This document shows, in pieces, positions 6,945 through 12,291 of a stretch of DNA of 20,886 nucleotides. This DNA comes from a virus. Positions within the stretch are counted from its first letter, which is position 1; each line of letters starts with the position of its first letter. The notes beneath the pieces are model-generated. The model had not been told where the DNA came from, made no database searches, and saw nothing but the letters and a program-made list of their open reading frames with translations. The DNA is taken from the IMG/VR virus record IMGVR_UViG_3300018084_000020, positions 1-20,886 of that record. The stretch is one strand, 5' to 3'. Position numbers and translations under genes: made by a program.

Positions 6945-7414
6945 CACCGCGTCTCGACGAACCCCGCGTCGTCCGTCCCGAAGTCGCTCGGGGCGTTCAC
7001 GTCCGGGATGCCGTAGTCGCGCCGACGCCGCTGCTCGTCCTTCGAGACCAGCGTCATCTGGCGCCCCTTGAAGTCGATGCCGAGCTCGTACTTGGCCTTG
7101 AGCTCGTGTACCAGCCACGCCGGGTTGACCCACAGCGGCACGTACATCTTGCCGTTGTTGCACAGCTCGATGCGAGCCGAGTTGAGCAGCTCGTCGCACC
7201 CCATCTCGCGGAGTGTCTTGGGCAGATCCAGCATGTCCGGCGTCGGGTCGACGCTGCACGGCCGGAGGTTGTAGTCAACCTCGTTGTCGGCCTCGTCGCG
7301 CAACCGCAGCCGGTTGATCGCGTCGTTGGCCTTGTCCTCGTCGGTGAACACCGCCACGTGCTCCTCGCGGTCCTCCTCGACCAGAACCTTGTAGATGTTC
7401 CAGACAACGTCCAT
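6944..7414 (-). CDS. Hypothetical protein, 156 aa
   Basis: Soluble protein. Residues about 1-40 read as strand-helix (VVWNIYKVLVEEDREEHVAV, then a DEDKANDAINRLRLRDEA helix). The middle has a WVNPAWLVHELKAKYELGID segment and the C-terminus is acidic and probably disordered (GIPDVNAPSDFGTDDAGF). Two ATGs compete: 7420 directly touches AGGAGG, while 7414 lies 6 nt beyond it, so 7414 is preferred. It is the first gene after ribozyme 2 (7429-7481) and is coupled by TGATG to a 26-aa membrane protein. No family recognised. Confidence 0.78.
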   Translation of the reverse strand: MDVVWNIYKVLVEEDREEHVAVFTDEDKANDAINRLRLRDEADNEVDYNLRPCSVDPTPDMLDLPKTLREMGCDELLNSARIELCNNGKMYVPLWVNPAWLVHELKAKYELGIDFKGRQMTLVSKDEQRRRRDYGIPDVNAPSDFGTDDAGFVETR

Positions 7415-7428
7415 GCGCATCCTCCTAG

Positions 7429-7481
7429 GGACTCCTCAGCAGCACCATCCAGCGCCGGACGCCCCGAGAGGCGTTTCGTCC
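7429..7481 (-). ncRNA. Type II hammerhead ribozyme 2
   Basis: Shortest copy, 53 nt. On the minus strand: GGAC, GAAA, stem III (ACGCC / GGCGU, 6-nt loop), C17 at 7458, stem I (CGGCGC / GUGCUG, loop UGGAUG), core CUGAGGA, GUCC. Stem II is GGAC/GUCC. Predicted cleavage is between 7458 and 7457. AGGAGG (7421-7426) for the 156-aa gene follows within 3 nt of stem II. A 12-bp hairpin (7494-7530) precedes it. Confidence 0.86.
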
Positions 7482-7493
7482 TTGTGCAGTGCA

Positions 7494-7530
7494 CCCCGGT
7501 CGAGGGTGGGGGAGGTCACCTCGACCGGGG
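7494..7530 (-). terminator. Strong hairpin between paralog 2 and ribozyme 2
   Basis: Perfect 12-bp stem (CCCCGGTCGAGG / CCTCGACCGGGG) with a 13-nt loop, 14 nt past the stop of 7545-8012. No U-tract follows and the ribozyme starts 12 nt later. It may be a partial terminator or a 3'-end protector for the upstream cleavage product. Confidence 0.6.
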
Positions 7531-7544
7531 GCGTCTGCGGGGTG

Positions 7545-8012
7545 TTACTTCTTGGCAGCCGGGGTCCGTCGGGTGCGACGGGCCGGAGCCTTCTTGACCG
7601 GCTCGGGAGCGGCCTCGGTGGCCTCCTCCGCGCCGTTCTCGTCCTTGGCCTCACCCTCGGGCTCGGCGTCCGCCTTCGGGGTCTCGGTGGGCTCCTCGGG
7701 CTTCGCCTCGTCCGCCGCCGCCTCTTCGCCCTTCAGCTTGGCGAGCTCGGCCTCCAGCTTGGCGAGCCGCTTGGCCTTGGCCTCGTCCGCCTTCTTGGCG
7801 GCGTTGGCCTTGCGGTCCTTCAGAGCGGCCTGGTTCTCGTCGCTCTTCTGGAAGTCCATCCGCATGGTCGTGACCAGCTGGACGGTCTTGAGGTCGACGT
7901 CGATGCCCGTCTTCTCCTTCAGCCAGGCGGTGAAGGCGACGTGCAGGTCGGTCGGCTCGGCCGCAGCGCGCTCGGCGAAGGTCTTGGCGTTGGTGGTGGT
8001 GTTCTCGGACAT
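7545..8012 (-). CDS. Paralog 2 of the charged-tail protein family, 155 aa
   Basis: The shared domain spans residues about 20-70 (PTDLHVAFTAWLKEKTGIDV, then DLKTVQLVTTMRMDFQKSDENQ). It continues into a coiled-coil-like helix (AKRLAKLEAELAKLKGEE), an acidic Pro/Glu/Ala-rich linker and a basic end (PARRTRRTPAAKK). Compared with paralog 1 the tail is less repetitive and has one basic cluster. It is the first gene after leader RNA 1 and ribozyme 3, so it heads operon 1. The start at 8012 has AGGAGG 7 nt upstream. The abundance of expression signals suggests a highly made protein; a nucleoid-like or RNA-binding role is inferred only from composition. Confidence 0.85.
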   Translation of the reverse strand: MSENTTTNAKTFAERAAAEPTDLHVAFTAWLKEKTGIDVDLKTVQLVTTMRMDFQKSDENQAALKDRKANAAKKADEAKAKRLAKLEAELAKLKGEEAAADEAKPEEPTETPKADAEPEGEAKDENGAEEATEAAPEPVKKAPARRTRRTPAAKK

Positions 8013-8026
8013 GGTGTTCCTCCTTG

Positions 8027-8090
8027 GGACTCCTCAGCACCGGCTCTTACCGGCGTACGAGCAGCGCTTCCCAGCGGGCTCGTTTCGTCC
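8027..8090 (-). ncRNA. Type II hammerhead ribozyme 3
   Basis: On the minus strand: GGAC, GAAA, stem III (ACGAGC / GCUCGU around CGCU-GGGA-AGCG), H17 = A at 8056 (a permitted GUA site), stem I (CGCCGG / CCGGUG, loop UAAGAG), core CUGAGGA, GUCC. It joins leader RNA 1 to the paralog 2 ribosome binding site. Predicted cleavage between 8056 and 8055 would release the leader from the mRNA. Confidence 0.87.
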
Positions 8091-8261
8091 TTTGTGTTGT
8101 TTGTGTTGTTTGCCGGCATCTCCTCATCGGTGAGGGTTGCGGTTGCCGGCAGACCGTCCACCTTTCGACTTCCTGGCCAGAGGTGCCCCGAGCGGGGTGT
8201 CTCACTTGACCCAGGCTTGAAGAGGTGGAGTTCGTGCTCGCTAGCAGCTTTCAGGACCATC

Positions 8262-8523
8262 CGGATGTTCTCTCCCCTGTGGTTCCCGCAGTGGGCCTTC
8301 AGGAGTCCGTCCCCGGACAGTACAGTCGCTTCGCTCGCATCTACCGGTTTTGTGGAGTCCGGTTCCTGTCTAGAGTCAGAGGGCCACCGAAGGTTCTCAG
8401 TGGAGCTCGATCGCAGCCGTCTCTCTTGGCTGTCCTGCCTGGTTCGCGGTCTCCGGGCCAGCGCCTCGACCCTCGGCCAGACCGGCCATTCGGGGAGTTC
8501 CGCTTCCTGCCCTCTCGCTTACA
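8262..8523 (-). ncRNA. Leader RNA 1: conserved structured untranslated leader of operon 1
   Basis: Minus-strand leader from the predicted start near 8523. It shares colinear blocks with leader RNA 2 (12292-12547) at similar distances from the start: 8444-8500 with 12467-12522, CTCCACAA(GA)AAAC at 8345-8357 with 12383-12397, CGGGGACGGAC at 8305-8315 with 12344-12354, and the 13-mer GAGAGAACATCCG at 8262-8274 with 12292-12304. In the first block a GGCC-5 nt-GGCC hairpin is matched by CGGC-7 nt-GCCG, and both keep GGUC...GACC, so structure is kept while bases differ. The remaining 8091-8261 before ribozyme 3 is less conserved. An open frame starting at 8260 runs through the ribozyme; I do not call it. 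Confidence 0.62.
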
Positions 8524-8655
8524 GGTAGAACTATGCGCCAGATCCCGCCGGAAGGCAACCCCTCATCTACCTGGTCATTCGCGAAGAACGAGCAGGCGAG
8601 ATGAGGTGCAGATCCGTTGAAAGTTTTTTGAACTTTTTCTGAAACGGCAGGTAGA
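8522..8655. repeat. CAGGTAGA repeats, AT-rich patch and inverted repeats in the operon 1 control region
   Basis: CAGGTAGA occurs at 8522-8529 and 8648-8655, with its reverse at 8566-8573. CCTCATCT (8561-8568) and AGATGAGG (8599-8606) form an 8-bp inverted repeat. An A/T-rich stretch with T-runs lies at about 8618-8641, unlike the GC-rich surroundings. The same motif occurs three times in the operon 2 control region. Candidate protein-binding sites, perhaps a repressor operator or origin. Confidence 0.5.
8530..8558 (-). promoter_or_regulatory. Operon 1 promoter
   Basis: Minus strand: -35 TTGCCT (8553-8558), 17-bp spacer, -10 CATAGT (8530-8535). CTTACAGGTAG (8518-8528) covers the predicted start. 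Same layout as the operon 2 promoter at 12554-12582. Confidence 0.72.
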
Positions 8656-8706
8656 CATGAGTGCGACGCGTCATGGGGCGAATCGGGCGTATCATATCGT
8701 CAACGG

Positions 8707-8762
8707 CGATTCACCCTGCCCTCGGTTGCCGGCTGTCGAGGCCGGCAACCTGGGGCGAATCG
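8707..8762 (-). terminator. Branched hairpin at the end of operon 2
   Basis: Minus strand just after the stop of 8765-9184: outer stem CGATTCGCC / GGTGAATCG (8754-8762, 8707-8715) enclosing a perfect 10-bp hairpin GGTTGCCGGC / GCCGGCAACC (8724-8733, 8741-8750). A second copy of GGGGCGAATCGGGC lies at 8675-8688. The same outer stem recurs at 12701-12727 after the JAMM gene. Confidence 0.6.
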
Positions 8763-8764
8763 GG

Positions 8765-9184
8765 CTATTCGACCGTTCGGAAGGTCACGCGCAGGTCCTC
8801 GGCGGCCTGAGCGCGGATCATCTCGAGCACCCGGTCGTCCCGGTCCTCGGGGAGGATCGCGAGCCACTGCTCACGCGGGATGATGAGGAACCCCTTCGCG
8901 GTCGTGGCGGCCGGTCCGAAGCCGATCTCGTACCGCACCTCGATCCCGTCGAGCGACGCGCCGATGGAGGGGCGACCCTGCCTGGGGATGCGGGGCTGTG
9001 CGTCCACCCAGCATCGATTGCACTCCCACACCGGCTTCCAGGCCTGAGCCTCTTCCAGCGACATCTCCCTCGCCGGGTGCACCCGGTTGCCGTTGTTCAT
9101 TGCTGCCCGCTGCCCCGCCACGATCTGGCTGCAGGTCGGGGTGCTGTGGTACGAGTCCCCTCGCGCCGTTACGTACACCTTCAT
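8765..9184 (-). CDS. Protein with N-terminal YH-C-CxxC metal-binding module, 139 aa
   Basis: The first 60 residues show VYVTARGDSYHSTPTC, then MSLEEAQAW and ECNRC. The likely metal ligands are His13, Cys18, Cys55 and Cys58. This is the small zinc module seen at the end of some ComEC-like and nuclease proteins (YHxxxC ... SLEEA ... CxxC). The C-terminal half is a separate alpha/beta region (EVRYEIGFGPAATTAKGFLI...). The start at 9184 has GGAGG 6 nt upstream; longer in-frame starts lack one. It is the last gene of operon 2, followed by a branched hairpin. DNA binding is plausible; function unknown. Confidence 0.8.
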   Translation of the reverse strand: MKVYVTARGDSYHSTPTCSQIVAGQRAAMNNGNRVHPAREMSLEEAQAWKPVWECNRCWVDAQPRIPRQGRPSIGASLDGIEVRYEIGFGPAATTAKGFLIIPREQWLAILPEDRDDRVLEMIRAQAAEDLRVTFRTVE

Positions 9185-9222
9185 GGTTCCTCCATGGGCA
9201 CGCGCCCATATGCGGGGATGGC

Positions 9223-9259
9223 GGAGCCCCCGGCCTCCCAACGGGCTGACCGGGGCTCC
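9223..9259 (-). terminator. Hairpin between 9289-9630 and 8765-9184
   Basis: GGAGCCCC...GGGGCTCC stem of about 10 bp with an inner CCC-GTT-GGG hairpin. It lies in the 104-bp gap between two genes of the same strand. No U-tract. Confidence 0.55.
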
Positions 9260-9288
9260 TTGGTTCGTTACGTGGCCGCGTAGGGCCG

Positions 9289-9630
9289 CTAGATGGCCGT
9301 CAGGTCGTACAGCTTCCCTTCCGGGTCGCGCACGACGCGGGTGTCGTCCTCCTTCTCGCCCACGAGCTCGAACACCAGCGACTTGCCGGCATCCGGGTTG
9401 GAGCGAGCGCTGTGCCCGGACGCGTCCAGGGATTCCAGCCTCCAGCTGTTGCCGGCAGAGATCACGGTGATGTTCATGCCGAGCTCCATGACCGTGCGAA
9501 CGGCGTTGCGCACGCTCGCCTCGTTCGCGCCACGGGGCAGCCGGTTCATGATGTCGGAGATGGTGACGACCTTGCCGACGTTGCTCGAGAGGACCTCGAC
9601 GACGGTCGGACGGGTGGAGATGCGAGTCAT
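9289..9630 (-). CDS. Probable winged-helix-like protein, 113 aa
   Basis: Residues about 8-65 read as a winged helix: TVVEVLSSNVGKVVTISDIM (helix 1, strand, helix 2), ANEASVRNAVRTVMELGM (recognition-like helix), then NITVISAGNSWRLE (wing strands). The C-terminal part (GKSLVFELVGEKEDDTRVVR, then DPEGKLYDL) forms likely beta strands. The start at 9630 has AGGAGG, 19 nt after the stop of the preceding gene, with no ribozyme between. DNA binding is inferred from the predicted fold pattern only; no family is recognised. Confidence 0.74.
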   Translation of the reverse strand: MTRISTRPTVVEVLSSNVGKVVTISDIMNRLPRGANEASVRNAVRTVMELGMNITVISAGNSWRLESLDASGHSARSNPDAGKSLVFELVGEKEDDTRVVRDPEGKLYDLTAI

Positions 9631-9649
9631 GATGCAGTCCTCCTGGGGA

Positions 9650-10027
9650 CTAGTTTTCGAACTTGAGTTTCTCGGCGGAGTCCAGAGCGAACGGGACCCC
9701 GTCGTTGTCGTAGTCGATGTGCTGGCAGAACTCCAGCCGGTCCCACACCCTCGCCCGCTCCAGCGGGTCGAGCACGTTGCCCTTGTGCAGCTCCTCCGCA
9801 TTCTCGAAGAGGGCGAACAGGAAGATCGCCCGGAGTTGCATGAGGCTGTACTTGGACAGGTGCTCCTTGGCCGACGCCCGGACGTTCCGGTTGACGCGTC
9901 GGCTCGAGGTCACGGCGTGGTACCAGGTCGCGAACTCGAGGTGCTCCTCGTAGGTCTTCGGGTCGTTCGGGGTGGGAAGGCCGGTGGCGTTGTAAGTGAC
10001 GGCTGTTCCCGTCTCATGGTTGTACAT
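9650..10027 (-). CDS. Hypothetical helical protein, 125 aa
   Basis: Hydrophilic, mostly helical protein. Visible segments: TYEEHLEFATWYHAV, then basic SSRRVNRNVRASAKEHLSKY, SLMQLRAIFLFALFENAEEL and an acidic tail (HIDYDNDGVPFAL). No cysteine motif beyond one Cys. The start at 10027 has GAGGAGG directly after ribozyme 4; a longer frame to 10060 would run through the ribozyme core and is rejected. Its stop is 19 nt before the next start. Function unknown. Confidence 0.78.
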   Translation of the reverse strand: MYNHETGTAVTYNATGLPTPNDPKTYEEHLEFATWYHAVTSSRRVNRNVRASAKEHLSKYSLMQLRAIFLFALFENAEELHKGNVLDPLERARVWDRLEFCQHIDYDNDGVPFALDSAEKLKFEN

Positions 10028-10040
10028 GTCATCCTCCTCG

Positions 10041-10096
10041 GGACTCGTCAGGAGCGCCATCCAGCGCCCGACCCGGCTGGCTGCCGGGTTTCGTCC
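10041..10096 (-). ncRNA. Type II hammerhead ribozyme 4
   Basis: On the minus strand: GGAC, GAAA, stem III (ACCCGGC / GCCGGGU, loop AGCCA), C17 at 10070, stem I (GGGCGC / GCGCUC, loop UGGAUG), core CUGACGA, GUCC. Stem III is a perfect 7-bp helix. Cleavage is predicted between 10070 and 10069, 42 nt upstream of the 125-aa gene. The preceding tiny membrane protein gene stops only 7 nt before, so a ribosome ending there would cover the 5' arm of stem II. Confidence 0.9.
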
Positions 10097-10103
10097 TTGG
10101 TTG

Positions 10104-10214
10104 CTACTTGCCTCGGAACGCCTTGATGAGCGCCTTGGGCACGCGGTACAGCACGACGTAGCAGAAGCCTGCGAACAGGGCGAAGTCGATCAGCCCAGTG
10201 ACGAGCGAGTACAT
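10104..10214 (-). CDS. Tiny single-span membrane protein, 36 aa
   Basis: MYSLVTGLIDFALFAGFCYV followed by VLYRVPKALIKAFRGK: a hydrophobic segment over residues 4-22 and a basic amphipathic tail. The GGAG of its ribosome binding site overlaps the stop of the preceding gene, so the two are coupled. Last gene of a five-gene mini-gene chain. Function unknown. Confidence 0.65.
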   Translation of the reverse strand: MYSLVTGLIDFALFAGFCYVVLYRVPKALIKAFRGK

Positions 10215-10225
10215 GCCGGCATCTC

Positions 10226-10354
10226 CTACCAGTTGCGGACGAGCTCCCACACGCAGTGGTCGTCCATGAATGGGAACTCGGCCTTGATGGCCGCGTAGAG
10301 CTCCATGGCTCCTTCGATCTCTTGCGCCCATTCGGGCGCGTCGACTGCCGGCAT
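10226..10354 (-). CDS. Tiny hypothetical protein, 42 aa
   Basis: Acidic, aromatic-rich protein (MPAVDAPEWAQEIEGAMELY..., ending CVWELVRNW), probably two helices. Start overlaps the preceding stop as TGATG and its stop overlaps the ribosome binding site of the next gene. Real mainly by position in the coupled chain. Function unknown. Confidence 0.62.
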   Translation of the reverse strand: MPAVDAPEWAQEIEGAMELYAAIKAEFPFMDDHCVWELVRNW

Positions 10355-10428
10355 CACCGGCGTCGCCGCCTTCGTCCGAAGATCGCTCCGAGCACGTCGC
10401 ACACGAGGTCGACGATCGCGTCGATCAT
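10354..10428 (-). CDS. Tiny basic-tailed peptide, 24 aa
   Basis: MIDAIVDLVCDVLGAIFG followed by six arginines. The first 18 residues form a hydrophobic amphipathic helix, the end is strongly basic. It begins 1 nt after the upstream stop and overlaps the next start (TGATG). At this length the call rests on the tight packing and on the otherwise gene-free gap. A membrane- or nucleic-acid-associated peptide is possible. Confidence 0.5.
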   Translation of the reverse strand: MIDAIVDLVCDVLGAIFGRRRRRR

Positions 10429-10429
10429 G

Positions 10430-10588
10430 TCACGCTCCGTACAGGTCGATTGCGTCCGCGTTGGGCGGCTGGACTTGCTCGGTGGGCGTGTGGCCACGAG
10501 TCTCGGCCTGGACGACCGGATCGGCCTCGGGCGGAGGTGCGGCCTCGTGGCCGTTGTTGGTGGGCGGTACGGCGTTGCCTTGTGTCAC
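10430..10588 (-). CDS. Pro-rich small protein, 52 aa, GTG start
   Basis: Low-complexity, disordered-looking protein (VTQGNAVPPTNNGHEAAPPP..., ending NADAIDLYGA). The GTG start overlaps the preceding stop as GTGA, with AAGGAG 6 nt upstream, and its stop is 1 nt before the next ATG. Unrecognised; the conserved-looking end DAIDLYGA may be a short interaction motif. Confidence 0.6.
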   Translation of the reverse strand: MTQGNAVPPTNNGHEAAPPPEADPVVQAETRGHTPTEQVQPPNADAIDLYGA

Positions 10589-10806
10589 TTGGACTCCTTG
10601 GTGAGCGGGATGAGCAGGCCGCCGTCCTCGCGCAGGGACACCATCTTCAGCATCCCTACGAGCTCCCGGACGACGCGCGGCGGTGCGCTGTGGACGACGA
10701 TGTGGTCGTGGCTGACGACGCCATCGAACAGCGCGTAGGTCGAGAACTTGACCTGGGACTTGCAGTTCATGAAGTACTTGTACACGGTCTCGCGGTCGTT
10801 GTCCAT
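10585..10806 (-). CDS. Hypothetical protein, 73 aa
   Basis: Small soluble protein with an alternating strand/helix pattern: TVYKYFMNCKSQVKFSTYAL, then DGVVSHDHIVVHSAPPRVVR and ELVGMLKMVSLREDGGLLIP. The start at 10806 has GAGAGG; the TAG of the HTH gene is 17 nt upstream. Overlaps the next gene by GTGA. Unrecognised. Confidence 0.75.
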   Translation of the reverse strand: MDNDRETVYKYFMNCKSQVKFSTYALFDGVVSHDHIVVHSAPPRVVRELVGMLKMVSLREDGGLLIPLTKESK

Positions 10807-10823
10807 GGTGGTCCTCTCGGGGA

Positions 10824-11138
10824 CTAGATCGGGTCTTGCTTGTCGAGGTAGCGCCGGAGCGCCGCTCGCACCGACTGGGGCTTGACGCCGTAGGAGCGCG
10901 CTAGGCGACCTACGGAGTGGCAGTCGCCGCCTTCCTTGAGGAAGGCACCGTAGAGCCCTGCACCGGCCAGCGGGAGCCTCTTGTAGGTGCGAGGCGCTCG
11001 TCCGGTCGCACGGGCGACCACCTTGCGGATCGTGCTCTCGTTGACGCCGAAGTGCCTCGCCGTCCGCGAGTTGTTCTGGTCGTGCTCGCGCCACGCCTTG
11101 ACGACGTCGTCGTCGCTCGGCAGCGGGATCAGACCCAT
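10824..11138 (-). CDS. Protein with two helix-turn-helix motifs, 104 aa
   Basis: Two similar homeodomain-like helix-turn-helix units can be read: residues about 10-43 (VVKAWREHDQNNSRTARHFG, then VNESTIRKVVARATG) and about 68-99 (GAFLKEGGDCHSVGRLARSY, then GVKPQSVRAALRRYL). Both keep the A-R-x-x-G-V-x-x-x-(T/S)-(I/V)-R core typical of Trp-repressor/transposase-type HTH domains. Between them is a short basic linker (RAPRTYKRLP). A DNA-binding regulator is likely, and it is a candidate to bind one of the palindromic sites in this window, but that link is inference. The start at 11138 has AGGAGG, directly after ribozyme 5. Confidence 0.82.
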   Translation of the reverse strand: MGLIPLPSDDDVVKAWREHDQNNSRTARHFGVNESTIRKVVARATGRAPRTYKRLPLAGAGLYGAFLKEGGDCHSVGRLARSYGVKPQSVRAALRRYLDKQDPI

Positions 11139-11152
11139 GACATCCTCCTGTG

Positions 11153-11222
11153 GGACTCGTCAGTACGGCCACTCAGCCGCAGACCGACCGGCCTCCTCTC
11201 GGGAGACCGGCCGGTTTCGTCC
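11153..11222 (-). ncRNA. Type II hammerhead ribozyme 5
   Basis: Longest copy, 70 nt. On the minus strand: GGAC, GAAA, a 14-bp stem III (two G-U pairs, loop CGAGA), C17 at 11182, stem I (UGCGGC / GCCGUA, loop UGAGUG), core CUGACGA, GUCC. Pair 1.1 of stem I is U-A here but C-G or G-C in the others, which is real covariation. The upstream gene (paralog 3) stops 9 nt before. Confidence 0.9.
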
Positions 11223-11231
11223 TGGGGTTTG

Positions 11232-11831
11232 TCAGTTGTCCAGCGCGCCGCAGCAGGGCTTGGCGTCGTAGGCCATGTAGTTGTCCTCCAGGCTGGACTC
11301 GCCGGAGTCGATCATGTCCGAGTAGATCAGGTGGGTCAGCTCGGTGTGGCTGCTGATGTTCGCGGTCTCCTTGGAGAAGCCCATCTTCGCCGTCTTCTTC
11401 TTGGCGTCGGCGCAACCGAACTTGTGGATCTCCGGCTCGTCGCCACCGTAGATGATGGTCAGCTTGACCGGCTCGCTGGGCTCGGCCTTGACCGGGGCCT
11501 CGACGACCGGGGCGTCCTCCTGCTTGGGCTCCTCGGCCTTGCCGGCATCTCCCTTGAGCTCGGCCAGCTTGGCCTCCAGCTTGGCCTTCTTGCGAGCCGC
11601 GCTCGCCTTCTTGGCGTCCGCCGCCTTGGCCTTACGGTCGGCCAGGTTCTTCTGGTTCTCCGGGCTGGCCTGGAAGTCCATCCGCAGGACCGAGACGAGC
11701 TGGACCGTCTTCAGGTCGACCTTGACGCCGGTCTGGATGAAGATCCAGTGGGCGAAGTCCTCGTGCAGCTGGGTGGGAGCCTTGGCGGCGATCGCTTCGA
11801 AGTTCTTCGGGGTCTTGGAGTTGGCAGCCAT
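11232..11831 (-). CDS. Paralog 3 of the charged-tail family with a Cys/His C-terminal domain, 199 aa
   Basis: Residues about 18-68 are the shared domain (PTQLHEDFAHWIFIQTGVKV, then DLKTVQLVSVLRMDFQASPENQ). A Lys/Ala-rich helix (AKLEAKLAELKG) and an acidic linker follow, as in paralog 2. In place of a basic end it carries an extra module at 122-199: KLTIIYGG, HKFGC (His136, Cys140) and PCCGA (Cys193, Cys194), reminiscent of the YH-C-CxxC module of 8765-9184. The start at 11831 has AGGAGG. It has its own promoter (11875-11903) although it lies inside operon 2. The fusion suggests the shared domain is recombined with different effectors. Confidence 0.85.
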   Translation of the reverse strand: MAANSKTPKNFEAIAAKAPTQLHEDFAHWIFIQTGVKVDLKTVQLVSVLRMDFQASPENQKNLADRKAKAADAKKASAARKKAKLEAKLAELKGDAGKAEEPKQEDAPVVEAPVKAEPSEPVKLTIIYGGDEPEIHKFGCADAKKKTAKMGFSKETANISSHTELTHLIYSDMIDSGESSLEDNYMAYDAKPCCGALDN

Positions 11832-11862
11832 GGTGTCCTCCTGGGGACTTCGTCGGGTTGGC

Positions 11863-11903
11863 CTTACAGTAACTACTATACTCTATGTCGAGCCGTTTGG
11901 CTA
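11863..11903 (-). promoter_or_regulatory. Promoter of paralog 3
   Basis: Minus strand: -35 TAGCCA (11898-11903), 17-bp spacer, -10 TATAGT (11875-11880), with palindrome-like CTTACAGTAAC (11863-11873) on the predicted start near 11868. Confidence 0.75.
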
Positions 11904-11930
11904 CTGTGGAGTGGAACTTGTTGCCTGCAA

Positions 11931-11955
11931 GCCGGGGAGCTGGGGGCTCCCCGGC
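11931..11955 (-). terminator. Hairpin after 11967-12149
   Basis: Perfect 10-bp stem GCCGGGGAGC / GCTCCCCGGC with a 5-nt loop, 11 nt past the stop. It separates the 60-aa gene from the paralog 3 promoter. No U-tract. Confidence 0.65.
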
Positions 11956-11966
11956 TGCCGTCCGCC

Positions 11967-12149
11967 TCAGCGCTGGATCTCGTCCGGGCCAGGCGTGCCG
12001 AGCGGGTTCTCGACCTGGATCAGGTCGCGCCCGTCAGCCTCGGTGGGGAGCGGCCGGTTGGTGATCTGGCCGCTCGTGGTCGGCGTTGCCTTGGGTCCGT
12101 TCCCGTTGGGCGGGTTGCTCGCCTGCGGGGTACGTCGGGGCAGTGCCAT
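11967..12149 (-). CDS. Small Pro-rich protein, 60 aa
   Basis: Disordered-looking, Pro/Asn/Thr-rich protein (MALPRRTPQASNPPNGNGPK..., ending ENPLGTPGPDEIQR). First gene after leader RNA 2 and ribozyme 6, so it heads operon 2 as paralog 2 heads operon 1. The start at 12149 has GGAGG. Unrecognised; no cysteine, membrane segment or domain. Confidence 0.7.
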   Translation of the reverse strand: MALPRRTPQASNPPNGNGPKATPTTSGQITNRPLPTEADGRDLIQVENPLGTPGPDEIQR

Positions 12150-12160
12150 GGTTCCTCCAG

Positions 12161-12225
12161 AGACTCCTCAGGACCGCCGTTCAGCGGCCGACCCTCAGGG
12201 CGTCTCCGCCCCTCGGGTTTCGTCT
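12161..12225 (-). ncRNA. Type II hammerhead ribozyme 6
   Basis: On the minus strand: AGAC, GAAA, stem III (ACCC / GGGU, 3x3 internal loop GAG/UGA, GGGCG-GAGA-CGCCC), C17 at 12190, stem I (GGCCGC / GCGGUC, loop UGAACG), core CUGAGGA, GUCU. Like ribozyme 1 it has the compensated AGAC/GUCU stem II. It joins leader RNA 2 to the first gene of operon 2. Confidence 0.87.
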
Positions 12226-12291
12226 TGTGTGTGCACGGGGCCGTCTCTCGGCCTCTCGTGTTCGCTCCGCCCTCGCGCCTTGCCAACCTCT

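Noticed and set aside
7919-8260. 113-codon frame from leader RNA 1 through ribozyme 3
   Set aside because: It would run through the ribozyme core and into paralog 2 in another frame; no counterpart with ATG exists in leader RNA 2. A shorter protein cannot be wholly excluded.
8262-8523. Leader RNA as RNase P RNA, tmRNA or tRNA cluster
   Set aside because: The conserved GAGGAAAGUCC-type, tRNA T-loop and tRNA-like end patterns are absent.
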